Assembly (NCBI GenBank): GCA_040880125.1
Contig: JBBDJB010000001.1
Coordinates: forward strand, 1-55,812
Origin: JBBDJB01 sp040880125
GTDB taxonomy: Bacteria > Planctomycetota > Planctomycetia > Pirellulales > JBBDJB01
Direction: 5' to 3'
Length of the DNA: 55,812 nucleotides
Part shown: piece after piece, positions 9,659 to 17,674 of the stretch
How the letters are laid out: every line of letters begins with the position of its first letter
Numbering within the stretch: the stretch's first letter is position 1
The notes under the pieces: model-generated
Databases searched by the model: none
Told to the model about the DNA's origin: nothing
Seen by the model: the letters and a program-made list of their open reading frames with translations, nothing else
Program-made: the position numbers and the translations under genes

Positions 9659-9845
9659 CCGCCTGCTACTCGATAGAGGCGTCAAAATTGGCACACCAGG
9701 TGCAAGATCGACGGTGCCACGTGTGGACGCCCGGCGGGAACACGATACATTGGTAGCATACGCGTTCGGGGCGACGATGGACTGCTGACGTGTTGCCGCC
9801 CCTCGCGAACGACTCACGACTGCGATCCCTGCACGGAGAGACACC
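9659..9845. other. Leader region of the CbiM-like gene
   Basis: Non-coding sequence between the repeat element and the permease gene. A stem can form between CGTTCGGGGCG (9763-9773) and the segment ending CGCGAACG (9797-9811), with a short bulge. No cobalamin-riboswitch B12 box was recognised. A GGAGAG ribosome binding site precedes the ATG at 9846. Confidence 0.35.
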
Positions 9846-10637
9846 ATGCACTTAGGCAACGGAGCCCTGACGCCGGAATGTGTAGCAGCCACCTGCAGCG
9901 CCGCGGCGCTCGGATTGGGCGCGGCCGCCTGGCACATCCGTCGCGGGCCGGTCAGCGGTCGCAAGCTGGCGGCCGTCGCCGTGGTGGGGGCGACCGTGTT
10001 CGCCGCCCAGGCGAGCAACGTGCCGGTGCTCCCTTTTGCCAGCGGTCACTTGGTGGGCGGTGTACTGGCCGCGTGGCTGCTCGGCCCGGCACTGGGAGCC
10101 TGGACCATCTTCGCCGTGCTCGCGATCCAAGCCGGGGTGCTTGGTGACGGTGGACTGGCCGCGCTGGGTGCCAACACGCTCAACATGGCGCTCATTCCCG
10201 CGGCGGCAGTGGTGCTGGTGCGGCGACAGGTGGCCGCGGATCGCCCGAATCTGCGCAGGGACATTTCAATTGGGCTGGCGGTCGTGTGTATCGCGTCGCT
10301 GGTGGTAGCTGCAGGCTTGATTGTTGGCGAGGTGGCGCTGGGCCGATCGGGGGCGGAGTTGGCAGGGCTCGGTGACTTCGCCTGGCGGATGCTGAGCTAT
10401 CACCTGTGGATCGGCGTGGGCGAGGCGATTCTTACGCTCGCCGTCGTATACGCCATCGGGGTGCAGCGGCTGCCGGGATCGGATCGGTTACCGAAGCGGC
10501 GCGTGTATGCGACGGTTGCCGCGGCGGCACTGGTGCTGGCGATCGCTTTGCCGTTTGCCAGCGGACTGCCGGACGGCTACGAAGCCGCCGCCGAGCGCAG
10601 CCAGATGGCATGGTTGCTCGGGGCCGACGAAGGCTAG
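9846..10637 (+). CDS. cbiM: CbiM-family cobalt/nickel permease with PDGLE-like C-terminus
   Basis: A 263-residue membrane protein of the CbiM substrate-specific component of energy-coupling-factor cobalt/nickel transporters. The N-terminus MHLGNG retains His2, which binds metal at the extreme N-terminus in this family. The central segment GHLVGGVLAAWLLGP followed by GDGGLAALGANTLNM is diagnostic. Six or seven hydrophobic segments are visible. The C-terminus (FASGLPDGYEAAAE, about 235-250) resembles the PDGLE domain normally found in CbiN or fused to CbiM. No CbiQ permease or CbiO ATPase is encoded nearby, so it either shares a remote module or works alone. Confidence 0.9.
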   Translation: MHLGNGALTPECVAATCSAAALGLGAAAWHIRRGPVSGRKLAAVAVVGATVFAAQASNVPVLPFASGHLVGGVLAAWLLGPALGAWTIFAVLAIQAGVLGDGGLAALGANTLNMALIPAAAVVLVRRQVAADRPNLRRDISIGLAVVCIASLVVAAGLIVGEVALGRSGAELAGLGDFAWRMLSYHLWIGVGEAILTLAVVYAIGVQRLPGSDRLPKRRVYATVAAAALVLAIALPFASGLPDGYEAAAERSQMAWLLGADEG

Positions 10638-10692
10638 GTTCGAAACCGTCTTGAAAAATGGGACTGGGCTCCGAAGCGCGCGAAGTAGGATC

Positions 10693-10999
10693 GGGTAGCA
10701 CCGGTTGTCTTCAACCGGTGCCGCGCAGCGGCAAGAGGCGTCGCCTGAGGAGTCACTCCGCCCTCAGGACTCCCACGACGGTTCGCTTCGGGCGATCCAA
10801 GTCGAGCAGGTGCCACCGCCGGTGGCACGAGAATGTCACGAAATGGGCGTAGAGATGGCCGATCGAAGATTCGGCGAATCGTCATGCCGGGCAGGGTCGC
10901 TCAGCGACGAGAGGATTGCAAGCGTACCGGAGGTTTGCTGGCCGTGTGCCGAGGCATCGTGCCGCTGCGCGGCACCAGTTGGGACAACCGGTGCTACCC
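10693..10999. repeat. 307-bp element bounded by 40-bp inverted repeats
   Basis: The left end 10693-10733 begins GGGTAGCACCGGTTGTC and ends GGTGCCGCGCAGCGGCA. The right end 10960-10999 is its reverse complement apart from the 6-7 bases in the middle. Each arm can itself fold (GCACCGGTTG/CAACCGGTGC in the left arm). No open frame inside looks coding. It fills most of the gap between the CbiM-like gene and hisH and has the shape of a non-autonomous mobile element. Confidence 0.65.
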
Positions 11000-11017
11000 A
11001 ACTGTCAACGGCGCTGC

Positions 11018-11626
11018 TCAGGCCAGCTCCGCAAAATTCTTCAGCACCCGCAGTCCGTCGCGCTGGCTCTTCTCCGGGTGGAACTGCGTGGCATAGACGT
11101 TGTCTCGCCACAGCACGGAGCAGAACTCGTTGCCGTACGAGGTCTCCGCGGCGACGGCCTCTGCGCTTCGCGGCGCCACGTAGTACGAGTGGACGAAATA
11201 GAAGTAGCTGCCGTCTTCGATGCCTTCGAAGATCGGCGGCCGCTGGCGGAACGCGAGCTGGTTCCAGCCCATGTGCGGCACCTTCATCCCCTCGCGATTT
11301 TCGAACCGCACAACCTCGCCGGGAATGATCCCCAGCCCCTCGTGCTGCCCGTCCTCGTAGCTCACATCCAGCAGGAGCTGCATTCCCAGGCAGATGCCCA
11401 AGAAGGGCTTGCCGGAGTCGACCACTTCTCGCAGCACACTGGGCAGCTCGCGCCGGCGCAGGGCGAGCATGGCGTCCTGGAAGGCCCCCACGCCCGGCAG
11501 CACGACCTTCTCCGCGGCAAGTATCTGCTCCGGGTCGTCGGTTACGGTCGCCTCGTGCCCGACCTTCTCGAAGCCCTTCTGGACGCTGCGCAGGTTTCCC
11601 ATCTGGTAGTCGACAATGGCGATCAT
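11018..11626 (-). CDS. hisH: Imidazole glycerol phosphate synthase, glutaminase subunit
   Basis: A 202-residue class I glutamine amidotransferase that supplies ammonia to HisF in histidine biosynthesis. The triad is visible: nucleophile C79 in FLGICLGMQ, with H183 and E185 in QFHPEKSQ. The N-terminus MIAIVDYQMGNLRSV and the segments VLPGVGAF and VPHMGWN are characteristic of HisH. The frame is open 66 codons upstream, but the ATG at 11624-11626 gives the family N-terminus. No other his gene lies in the window, so the his genes are scattered here. Confidence 0.96.
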   Translation of the reverse strand: MIAIVDYQMGNLRSVQKGFEKVGHEATVTDDPEQILAAEKVVLPGVGAFQDAMLALRRRELPSVLREVVDSGKPFLGICLGMQLLLDVSYEDGQHEGLGIIPGEVVRFENREGMKVPHMGWNQLAFRQRPPIFEGIEDGSYFYFVHSYYVAPRSAEAVAAETSYGNEFCSVLWRDNVYATQFHPEKSQRDGLRVLKNFAELA

Positions 11627-11887
11627 GGCGGCCCACGCAGGAGGAAAGCGAAGTGCAGTTTGCAGGAATCGATGCCGGCGGCTTCCGGCGACAGGTTCGG
11701 AACAAAGCCCAACGCGAGGCGTGAGAGAGCCGCCCGTCCGATCCATTCTAGCCACCACCCGCGCCGGCGTCAGGTGGCGCTTCCGCCCGCCGGCAATGGC
11801 TTCGAAACGAGGACAGCCACACACCGCCTTCGGTTCGCAATTGGATTGCGACTTGGCAGGCAGCGAGCCATTTCCGCTATCGTTGCA

Positions 11888-12715
11888 CTACGGCTCGCGG
11901 TACTTCTCCGGATAGACCACCAGTTCCACGCGGCGGTTGCGAGCCTTGCCGGCGCTGGTGGCGTTGGAGACGACCGGACGATTGGCACCGTGGGCCACAA
12001 CGAACATCTGATCCGGGCGAAACTGGCCGCGGTGGACGAGGTGGTCGTAGACGGCAATCGCGCGGGCCGTAGAGAGGTGATGGTTGGTCGGGTACTGGCG
12101 GGTCTGGATCGGGACACTGTCGGTGTGCCCCTCGACGCCGATAATCTGATCGGGATAGTTGCGTGCCAGGTCCGCGGCGACGCTATCGATTAAGGCGGCC
12201 GCGTCGGGCTTCAATTGCGCATCGCCCGCCCTGAAGAGCTTCTCGCCCGGCAATTCGATGCGGATGACATCGCCGTCCTGGCGGACTTCTACGCCGGGCA
12301 GATGAATTACGGAGAGCGAGCTGATCAGCCCGTTGTTGGCGCGAATTTCCGTGCCCCGTTGGCGCTGCATCGAGGCGGCGAACGCCTGGGTCTTCTTTTC
12401 CAGCCCATGGTTCTCCGTGCGGAGCTGTGCGAGCTGGCCTGTGGTCGCCCGCAGTTCGTCGCGTACGGCCGACATCTCATCGCTCAGAAGCTGAATCCGC
12501 TGGCGCGATTGCGCGAGCAGAGCTTCCAGCTCCTGGTTATCCTGATCCAGTGCACCGGCCCGCGTTTGCAGTTCCTGATTGCGCTGGGCCAGGGTCTGTT
12601 GCTGCGTGAGCAAGCTCTGGTTCTGGCGCGAGAGCGTCACGGCATTCTGCCCGCAGCCGAGCACCAGCGGCAGACATGCCACTAGCGGCCAGTGTGCGGC
12701 GATGACCCATCGCAT
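11888..12715 (-). CDS. OmpA-family peptidoglycan-binding lipoprotein
   Basis: A 275-residue outer-envelope lipoprotein. It starts with a short signal ending in a lipobox (LPLVLGC), then a long coiled coil (about 25-130, Gln- and Leu-rich heptads), then an OmpA-C/Pal-type domain (about 150-270). That domain shows IIGVEGHTDSVPI, NHHLSTARAIAVYDHL and GKARNRRVEL, including the family's peptidoglycan-contacting Asp and Arg positions. It likely links the envelope to peptidoglycan. The ATG at 12713-12715 follows GGGGAG; an upstream in-frame start would add 31 residues and spoil the signal peptide. It is transcribed alone. Confidence 0.92.
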   Translation of the reverse strand: MRWVIAAHWPLVACLPLVLGCGQNAVTLSRQNQSLLTQQQTLAQRNQELQTRAGALDQDNQELEALLAQSRQRIQLLSDEMSAVRDELRATTGQLAQLRTENHGLEKKTQAFAASMQRQRGTEIRANNGLISSLSVIHLPGVEVRQDGDVIRIELPGEKLFRAGDAQLKPDAAALIDSVAADLARNYPDQIIGVEGHTDSVPIQTRQYPTNHHLSTARAIAVYDHLVHRGQFRPDQMFVVAHGANRPVVSNATSAGKARNRRVELVVYPEKYREP

Positions 12716-13120
12716 GACAAGCTCCCCGTAGAAGCGACGAAAAGCACGTGCGGCCCCGCAAGGCGCACACCCTACACGGCCGGAAAAGTTGAGCCGTGCC
12801 ACCCGCATTTGCCCGTACGAACCTTAGGACCTCTCCTCCCGCGCGCGGGGGTGGACCTACAGGCGGCGGGAGAATATCAGCGGCTGCAGCGCGCGACAAG
12901 CCCAATGCCGATCAAGCGTGATAGCATCGCCAGCACCTGGTACGCGAGCCGCAAAAGTCGACCGAATCGATTCCCGCAGCAGATTGGCCGCTCAGGATCA
13001 CCGGCCCTGCACCGTGCCTGTCTCCCATTTCGACGGCCCACCGCTGACTCGCGGTACGCAGATACCGTCAGGCACGTAGAAGCGTGGTATCGGGCGATAA
13101 CGAGCCAGGCCCATTTCTAT
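12716..13120. other. Intergenic region between the OmpA-like and TctA genes
   Basis: No credible gene. It contains the upstream sequence of the OmpA-like gene and, near its left-transporter side, a half-copy (13094-13117) of the inverted repeat found at 20101-20187. Confidence 0.45.
13094..13117. repeat. Half-copy of the GCGATAA...CCCATTTC repeat
   Basis: GCGATAACGAGCCAGG followed by CCCATTTC closely matches the right arm of the inverted repeat at 20162-20185 (GCGATAAGCAGCCAGT then CCCATTTC). Only one arm is present here, just beyond the stop codon of tctA. Confidence 0.5.
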
Positions 13121-14680
13121 TCACTTCCCCTCTCCCTCCGGACCGCGTACTAGTCGCAGCAGCATCGGAGTGAGCCACAGCGCGACTGAACTGGCGCCCA
13201 GGCCGATCGAGATGCCGCTGCTGAAGAACGCCGGCACCGAAGAACCGGACTTCGTAATGCACTGTACAAACATGTGCTCGACCTGTGTCCCCAGAATGAT
13301 CCCCAGTACGACCGGCCCTAGGGGCACGCGGAAAATCTCCAACAGCAGTCCTAGCACGCCCATCGCCAGCATCACGGTGACGTCGAAGTAGCTGCCGTTC
13401 ATCGCATATGCGCCGACGATGCAGAAGACGATGATCAGCGGAATCAGCACTCGCCGCGAGATCCGTACCAAGAGCGCGCCGGCGCGGATCGCCACCAGGC
13501 CGATCGGAAACAGCAGCAGGTTGGCCAGGATGAAAACGACATAGATGCTGTAGACCAGCGCCGCCTGGTCGAAGTCCTTGGTCGGATCGAAGATCCGCGG
13601 GCCGGGCGTAATGTTCTTCATCAGCAGAACGCCGATGGCGATCGCCGTGACCGAGTCGCCCGGGATGCCGAACACCAGGGCCGGAATCCACGCCCCGCCC
13701 AAGGCGGCATTGTTCGCGCCGGTGGCGTCGCCCAGCCCCTCGATCGAGCCCTTGCCGTATTCAGCCGGATGCCGGGCGAACCGCTTCGAAACGGCGTAAG
13801 AAATCCACGCGGCGATGTCTCCGCCCGCGCCGGGCACCATGCCGACCAGCGCGCCGATCAAGCTCGAACGTAACAGGCTAAATTTGCGCCGCCATGCCAG
13901 CGGCAGCACTCCGGCCAGCAGCGCACGGACCGGGTGCCAGGCGAATCGGGCGAACCTGCTGCCCGTACTCGAGGCCGCGTCGACTGGTCGACGCCCACTT
14001 TCGCGGTCCAGAAACAGCGCCCCGCGCAAGATTTCCGAAACGCCGAACAGCCCGATCATGGCCGGAATGAAATTGATGCCGGTGATCAGTTCGTCGTAAC
14101 CGAACGTGAGCCGCGGCTGGCCGTAGTCGGTGCCCAGCCCCACGGTCGAGAGCAACAGGCCGATCATCAGCGCGAGCGCGCCTTTGAGCCGCGACTGGTC
14201 GGAGACGATCGCCGCGCAGGTCAGCCCCAGCACGTAGAGCCAGAAGTATTCATAGCTGGTAAAGCTGGCGGCAACCTTGGCCAACTGCGGAGCGGCCGCA
14301 ATCAGCACCACCGCGCCCGCCAGCCCTCCGAAGACCGAGAAGCAGAGCGAGACTCCCAGCGCGTACTCGTGCCGGCCCCGCTGCGTGAGCGCATAGGCGT
14401 CGTTCGCATAGGCGGCCGAAGCCGGCGTGCCGGGAATGCGAACCAGCGTAGCCGGGATGTCGCCGGCGAAGATGCTACACGTGACCGTCGTCACGATCGC
14501 GGCGATGGCCGCCACGTCGCTTAAGAAAAATGTCAGCGGAACGAGCAAGGCCACCGCCATGGTGGCGGTCAGCCCGGGAATCGCGCCGACGAAGATGCCG
14601 TACACCGCCGAGGCGAAGATCACCAGCAGCACGTACGGTTCGAACACGTGCGCGAGGGCGGCGGTGAATACCTCGTTCAT
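13121..14680 (-). CDS. tctA: Tripartite tricarboxylate transporter, large permease subunit
   Basis: A 519-residue integral membrane protein with about 11-12 hydrophobic segments, the TctA subunit that moves carboxylates using an ion gradient. Family signatures are visible: GAIPGLTATMAVALLVPLTF near residue 32, GMVPGAGGDIAAWISY near residue 290 and GIPGDSVTAIAIGVLL near residue 345. The length is typical. Its ATG lies one base after the stop of the upstream fused TctC-TctB gene, so the two are translationally coupled and form a complete transporter in two genes. Confidence 0.95.
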   Translation of the reverse strand: MNEVFTAALAHVFEPYVLLVIFASAVYGIFVGAIPGLTATMAVALLVPLTFFLSDVAAIAAIVTTVTCSIFAGDIPATLVRIPGTPASAAYANDAYALTQRGRHEYALGVSLCFSVFGGLAGAVVLIAAAPQLAKVAASFTSYEYFWLYVLGLTCAAIVSDQSRLKGALALMIGLLLSTVGLGTDYGQPRLTFGYDELITGINFIPAMIGLFGVSEILRGALFLDRESGRRPVDAASSTGSRFARFAWHPVRALLAGVLPLAWRRKFSLLRSSLIGALVGMVPGAGGDIAAWISYAVSKRFARHPAEYGKGSIEGLGDATGANNAALGGAWIPALVFGIPGDSVTAIAIGVLLMKNITPGPRIFDPTKDFDQAALVYSIYVVFILANLLLFPIGLVAIRAGALLVRISRRVLIPLIIVFCIVGAYAMNGSYFDVTVMLAMGVLGLLLEIFRVPLGPVVLGIILGTQVEHMFVQCITKSGSSVPAFFSSGISIGLGASSVALWLTPMLLRLVRGPEGEGK

Positions 14681-14681
14681 G

Positions 14682-16097
14682 TCACCATCCCAGCCAGCCG
14701 CGGGGGAGCGGCACGCGCAGCAGATGGGCGAACACCTGGTACACAGCCGGAACGAATAGTACGACGATCAGCGCCGCCTTCAGCGGCCGCGTCCCCAGCC
14801 ACAGCAGAAGCACGAGCAGAATGCCACCGGTGGCAATCACAAAGCCGGCGGTCTCGGCGACCAGCGGGTAAGCAACGATGCACAACACGATCACCGCCAG
14901 GTTGCTCCAGCCGCGCAGCGATGGCCAGCCGTTCCCATCGGACGAGTCCTCGGTCGGTACCACGTCGGCGGGCGCAGTCGTACCCCGGATGATGCGCTGG
15001 ATGGCCAACCCTACCAGCGACAAGCCCCCGAGGACCATGATCAAGTTCGGGAAGGCCATCGGCGGGAAGGGGTCAGTGTTTACCGTTCGCATGGCGTCGC
15101 TGGTGAGCAGTCGGCCGAATTTCGTGTCGGTCTCCGCCAGAAATTGGCGGAATTCCTCCGGGCCGCGCCAGGTGTTGTCGAAGGTCTCCTGTTGCATGAA
15201 CTCCGGGAACGTCTGCCCGGCAATTTCAGTCTGGCCGGTGACGCTTCGTTTCAGTGCACCGACCAGGCGGTCGACGATCTCCGGCGGTGTCCCCAGCGGC
15301 ACGGCCAGTCCGCGCCAACCGCCCAGCGACCAGTCGACGCCCTGCTCCTCGAACGTGGGCACGCTCGGATAACCGACGGCCCGCTTGGGGGCCATGACCC
15401 CCAGGCAGCGGATCGTGCCCTCCTGAAATTGCAGTCGTGCTTCGGGCAGACTGCAGACGACCATGTCCAGCCCGCCGCTGGTCAGTTCGAGAATCGAGGG
15501 CCCGGCGCCGGTCGACGAGACCCACACCACGTCATCCGCCTGCTGACCGATGGCGCTGAGCCAGCCGGCCAGCGCCAAGTGCCACGCGCCGCCGCTGGCC
15601 GTGCCAGAGGCTTTCAATTGGCCGGGCGACTCGCGGACGGCGTCGGTCAGTTCGTCCAGCGATTGCCAGGGGGCGTCGTTGCGGACGAACAGGGCGGCGT
15701 AGTCTTCGTTGACGGACATTAGCGGGATGCAGTCGTCCGGCGCGAGCGTCGTCAGCCCGCTCCAGTGGAGCATGTTCAGCTCCAGCGTGATCATCGTGAG
15801 CGTGTAGCCGTCGGGCGTGGCGTTCATGCCGCGATTATGGCCGGTGACGCCCTTCCCGCCGGTGGCGTTCACCACGTTGACCGGTACGCCGAGATCCCTT
15901 TCCAGATGCGCGGCGACTTGCCGCGAGACGCGGTCGGTTCCGCCGCCGACCGCCCAAGGGCAGACCAGCGTGATCGGGCGACTGGGATACTCCTCGACTC
16001 GATTGCACCCGGCTATTAGCGCGAGCAGGACGGCCACGCCGGACAGCAGGCGGAGCGGTATGAGAGCACTCAGGCGGTCGCGGACGAAGTGGGACAT
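14682..16097 (-). CDS. Fused TctC substrate-binding lipoprotein and TctB membrane subunit
   Basis: A 471-residue fusion. The N-terminus is a lipoprotein signal with lipobox LLALIAGC (C31). Residues about 38-330 form a BUG/TctC-type binding protein: YPSRPITLVCPWAVGGGTD is its classic opening and NATGGKGVTGHN is the ligand loop. Residues about 350-471 carry four hydrophobic helices of TctB/DUF1468 type, separated from the binding domain by a linker. TctC normally floats free in the periplasm and TctB is a separate protein; here the receptor is tethered both by lipid and by the membrane domain. With tctA immediately downstream it makes a two-gene carboxylate transporter. The ligand is unknown. 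Confidence 0.88.
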   Translation of the reverse strand: MSHFVRDRLSALIPLRLLSGVAVLLALIAGCNRVEEYPSRPITLVCPWAVGGGTDRVSRQVAAHLERDLGVPVNVVNATGGKGVTGHNRGMNATPDGYTLTMITLELNMLHWSGLTTLAPDDCIPLMSVNEDYAALFVRNDAPWQSLDELTDAVRESPGQLKASGTASGGAWHLALAGWLSAIGQQADDVVWVSSTGAGPSILELTSGGLDMVVCSLPEARLQFQEGTIRCLGVMAPKRAVGYPSVPTFEEQGVDWSLGGWRGLAVPLGTPPEIVDRLVGALKRSVTGQTEIAGQTFPEFMQQETFDNTWRGPEEFRQFLAETDTKFGRLLTSDAMRTVNTDPFPPMAFPNLIMVLGGLSLVGLAIQRIIRGTTAPADVVPTEDSSDGNGWPSLRGWSNLAVIVLCIVAYPLVAETAGFVIATGGILLVLLLWLGTRPLKAALIVVLFVPAVYQVFAHLLRVPLPRGWLGW

Positions 16098-16344
16098 GCA
16101 GTCGTGATGGCGCTGGTGGAGGTCAGCCGAAGGAAGGGCGATTATATCAGCCGGCGAGAAGCGGAAACACCGAGCGGCTAGATCGCGGCCAGCCGTGCAC
16201 TAGGGGGGTGCCACGGCGGGCTTGTCCCGCCGTGCCGTGTTGACTAAAGGAAGCGAGGCCTCGCCGAACAGCTATCGGCGCGTAGCCTCCCCGTGACGCG
16301 GATCCGAATTGCCGGATGCTTGATTCGGAAGCGTCTTCGCGACC

Positions 16345-16393
16345 GTCCAATTGGACAGGTATTCCGGGGGGCCCCATGATTGTCCAATTGGAC
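16345..16393. promoter_or_regulatory. Twin GTCCAATTGGAC palindromes, operator-like
   Basis: The perfect 12-base palindrome GTCCAATTGGAC occurs at 16345-16356 and again at 16382-16393, centres 37 bases apart. They lie upstream of the tct operon and downstream of the PEP-CTERM gene. The form suits a dimeric DNA-binding protein; no dedicated regulator gene is adjacent. Confidence 0.4.
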
Positions 16394-16550
16394 GGCGCTG
16401 ACTCTGCGCCCGCAGGGGTCTGCGGCTCCCAAATGGATGGCCTGTTTTTTTCGTGTCCAACTAGGCCCCGGAGAGGGGGCGACTTGCGGCCGCGGCGACC
16501 GGGGCAGATTTCGCGCGCAGCGAACGAATCATCAAGATGGAAGCCGATCA

Positions 16551-16578
16551 ACAAAAACGGCCGGGCAAACCGGCCGTT
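16551..16578 (-). terminator. Rho-independent terminator after the PEP-CTERM gene
   Basis: Read on the minus strand, AACGGCCGG and CCGGCCGTT form a nine-base stem with a short loop and are followed by a run of Ts (TTTTTGTTG including the stem end). It sits about 50 bases beyond the stop codon of the gene at 16628-17368. Confidence 0.65.
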
Positions 16579-16627
16579 GAGTGAAGCTGCATTGTCTTAA
16601 GCGCGCGAGCGACCAACGATCGACCGA

Positions 16628-17368
16628 TCAAGCGGACCGCCGGCGTCGCCAGGCCATACCGACCAGGCCGATGATGCCCATGCCGGCCAATACGAACGTG
16701 CTCGGCTCGGGCACGGTGGGCCATTCCGAAACGTGAACGGTCACGAACTGGAGTTCGCCCGTAGGGTTGGTAATCGGATCGCCACGATACACGAGATTCT
16801 TGTGGATCCAGACGTCGAGCCCGTTGATTGGCGGAAACACCCAGCGGTAGTCCCAGACGAACCAAGTGTCGGTAAGCGGTCCTGACGTGCCGTCCGGTCC
16901 TCCGACCATACCCGGCACATGCAAAGGACCGCCCGGCAAATTATGGATGACCAACTCGGGAACCACGTCGCCAGTGATGGGATCGGTCATCGGAGGCGCC
17001 CACTCCCAATCGGGATTGTGGATCACCTCGTGCCAATCGGTGAAGGGGCGAATCGGAATGGTGGGATCGCTTGGCGGGGGAGGAAATATTTGCAGATGCT
17101 CCCAGACTGGAATGACGTGCCCGGGCACAAGCCCCACGCCGGGCTCGATGGGAATCGTGAAGATCTTTTGCCAGGGGTCGCCGTCCGGCAGGATGAAAAA
17201 CTGGATCGGATTGGTCGGCGAGCCGACGTTGATCATGCCATCTTCGACTTGGAACGCCGTTGGCGGCGAACCACCGACTCCGGCGGGAATCCCCGCCGCC
17301 TGGGTCAAAGCCCCACTGAGGACCACGAGCATCCCGCCGATTGCCCCGCAAATCCACCGAGCGTTCAT
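16628..17368 (-). CDS. PEP-CTERM anchored exported protein of unknown function
   Basis: A 246-residue protein with a signal peptide (about 1-24, cut after TQAAG) and a C-terminal PEP-CTERM sorting signal: VPEPSTF at about 219, one transmembrane helix, then a basic tail RRRRSA. The middle is rich in Pro, Gly, Trp and Asp (for example FPPPPSDPTIPIRPF) and shows no domain I recognise; Trp- and His-containing segments such as DWHEVIHNPDWEWAPP stand out. PEP-CTERM proteins are exported and processed by exosortase, often linked to exopolysaccharide. It has its own terminator and is not obviously in an operon. Confidence 0.85.
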   Translation of the reverse strand: MNARWICGAIGGMLVVLSGALTQAAGIPAGVGGSPPTAFQVEDGMINVGSPTNPIQFFILPDGDPWQKIFTIPIEPGVGLVPGHVIPVWEHLQIFPPPPSDPTIPIRPFTDWHEVIHNPDWEWAPPMTDPITGDVVPELVIHNLPGGPLHVPGMVGGPDGTSGPLTDTWFVWDYRWVFPPINGLDVWIHKNLVYRGDPITNPTGELQFVTVHVSEWPTVPEPSTFVLAGMGIIGLVGMAWRRRRSA

Positions 17369-17674
17369 TGGTACTCCTCCGGATGGGCAGGCAACGCGCG
17401 TTGCGTTAAACGACGATGAGGCGGCCTCCCTGACGATGGCCGCTCCCTAATCCCCCCAGATAACTCCGTGACGGGCTGATGTCAAATAAAATCCATGAAT
17501 TTCCTATCGATTGGACCGGCCGTGTGCCGGCCGGCGTGTGGAGTAGCGATCATCGGAGGAGCCGGCGGGCTGCAAATCGCCGTGCGGCAGCAGCGTAAGC
17601 CCATTTCCCCGCCGCGGAGAGGGAGCGAATGGGCGCTGCCTCGCTAAGCGAGAGGAGCCAGAGATGTCGCCTTC
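17369..17674. other. Intergenic region with hairpins
   Basis: No gene seen. Beyond the stop of the dehydratase gene, GCCCATT (17599-17605) and AATGGGC (17628-17634) form an inverted repeat, followed by CCTCGCT/AGCGAGAGG (17639-17655). Together they could end transcription of that gene, though there is no T-run. The other end should hold the promoter of the PEP-CTERM gene. Confidence 0.4.

Larger units (their letters stand above)
16098..16627. other. Intergenic region with palindromes and a terminator
   Basis: No supported gene. From left to right it holds a strong hairpin (CACGGCGGG at 16212-16220 pairing with CCCGCCGTG at 16226-16234), two copies of the palindrome GTCCAATTGGAC, and a rho-independent terminator for the PEP-CTERM gene at the right-hand end. 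Open frames overlapping the palindromes have no family resemblance. Confidence 0.5.

Noticed and set aside
9659..9845. Possible cobalamin or Ni/Co riboswitch before the CbiM-like gene
   Set aside because: No B12 box or other conserved core was seen; only one bulged stem is present.
10637..10648. GGTTCGAAACC resembling a tRNA T-loop
   Set aside because: Flanking bases do not form a T-stem and no acceptor, D or anticodon arms are found upstream.
16244..16600. Short open frames across the GTCCAATTGGAC palindromes
   Set aside because: Several overlapping frames on both strands, none with a ribosome binding site or protein-like composition.
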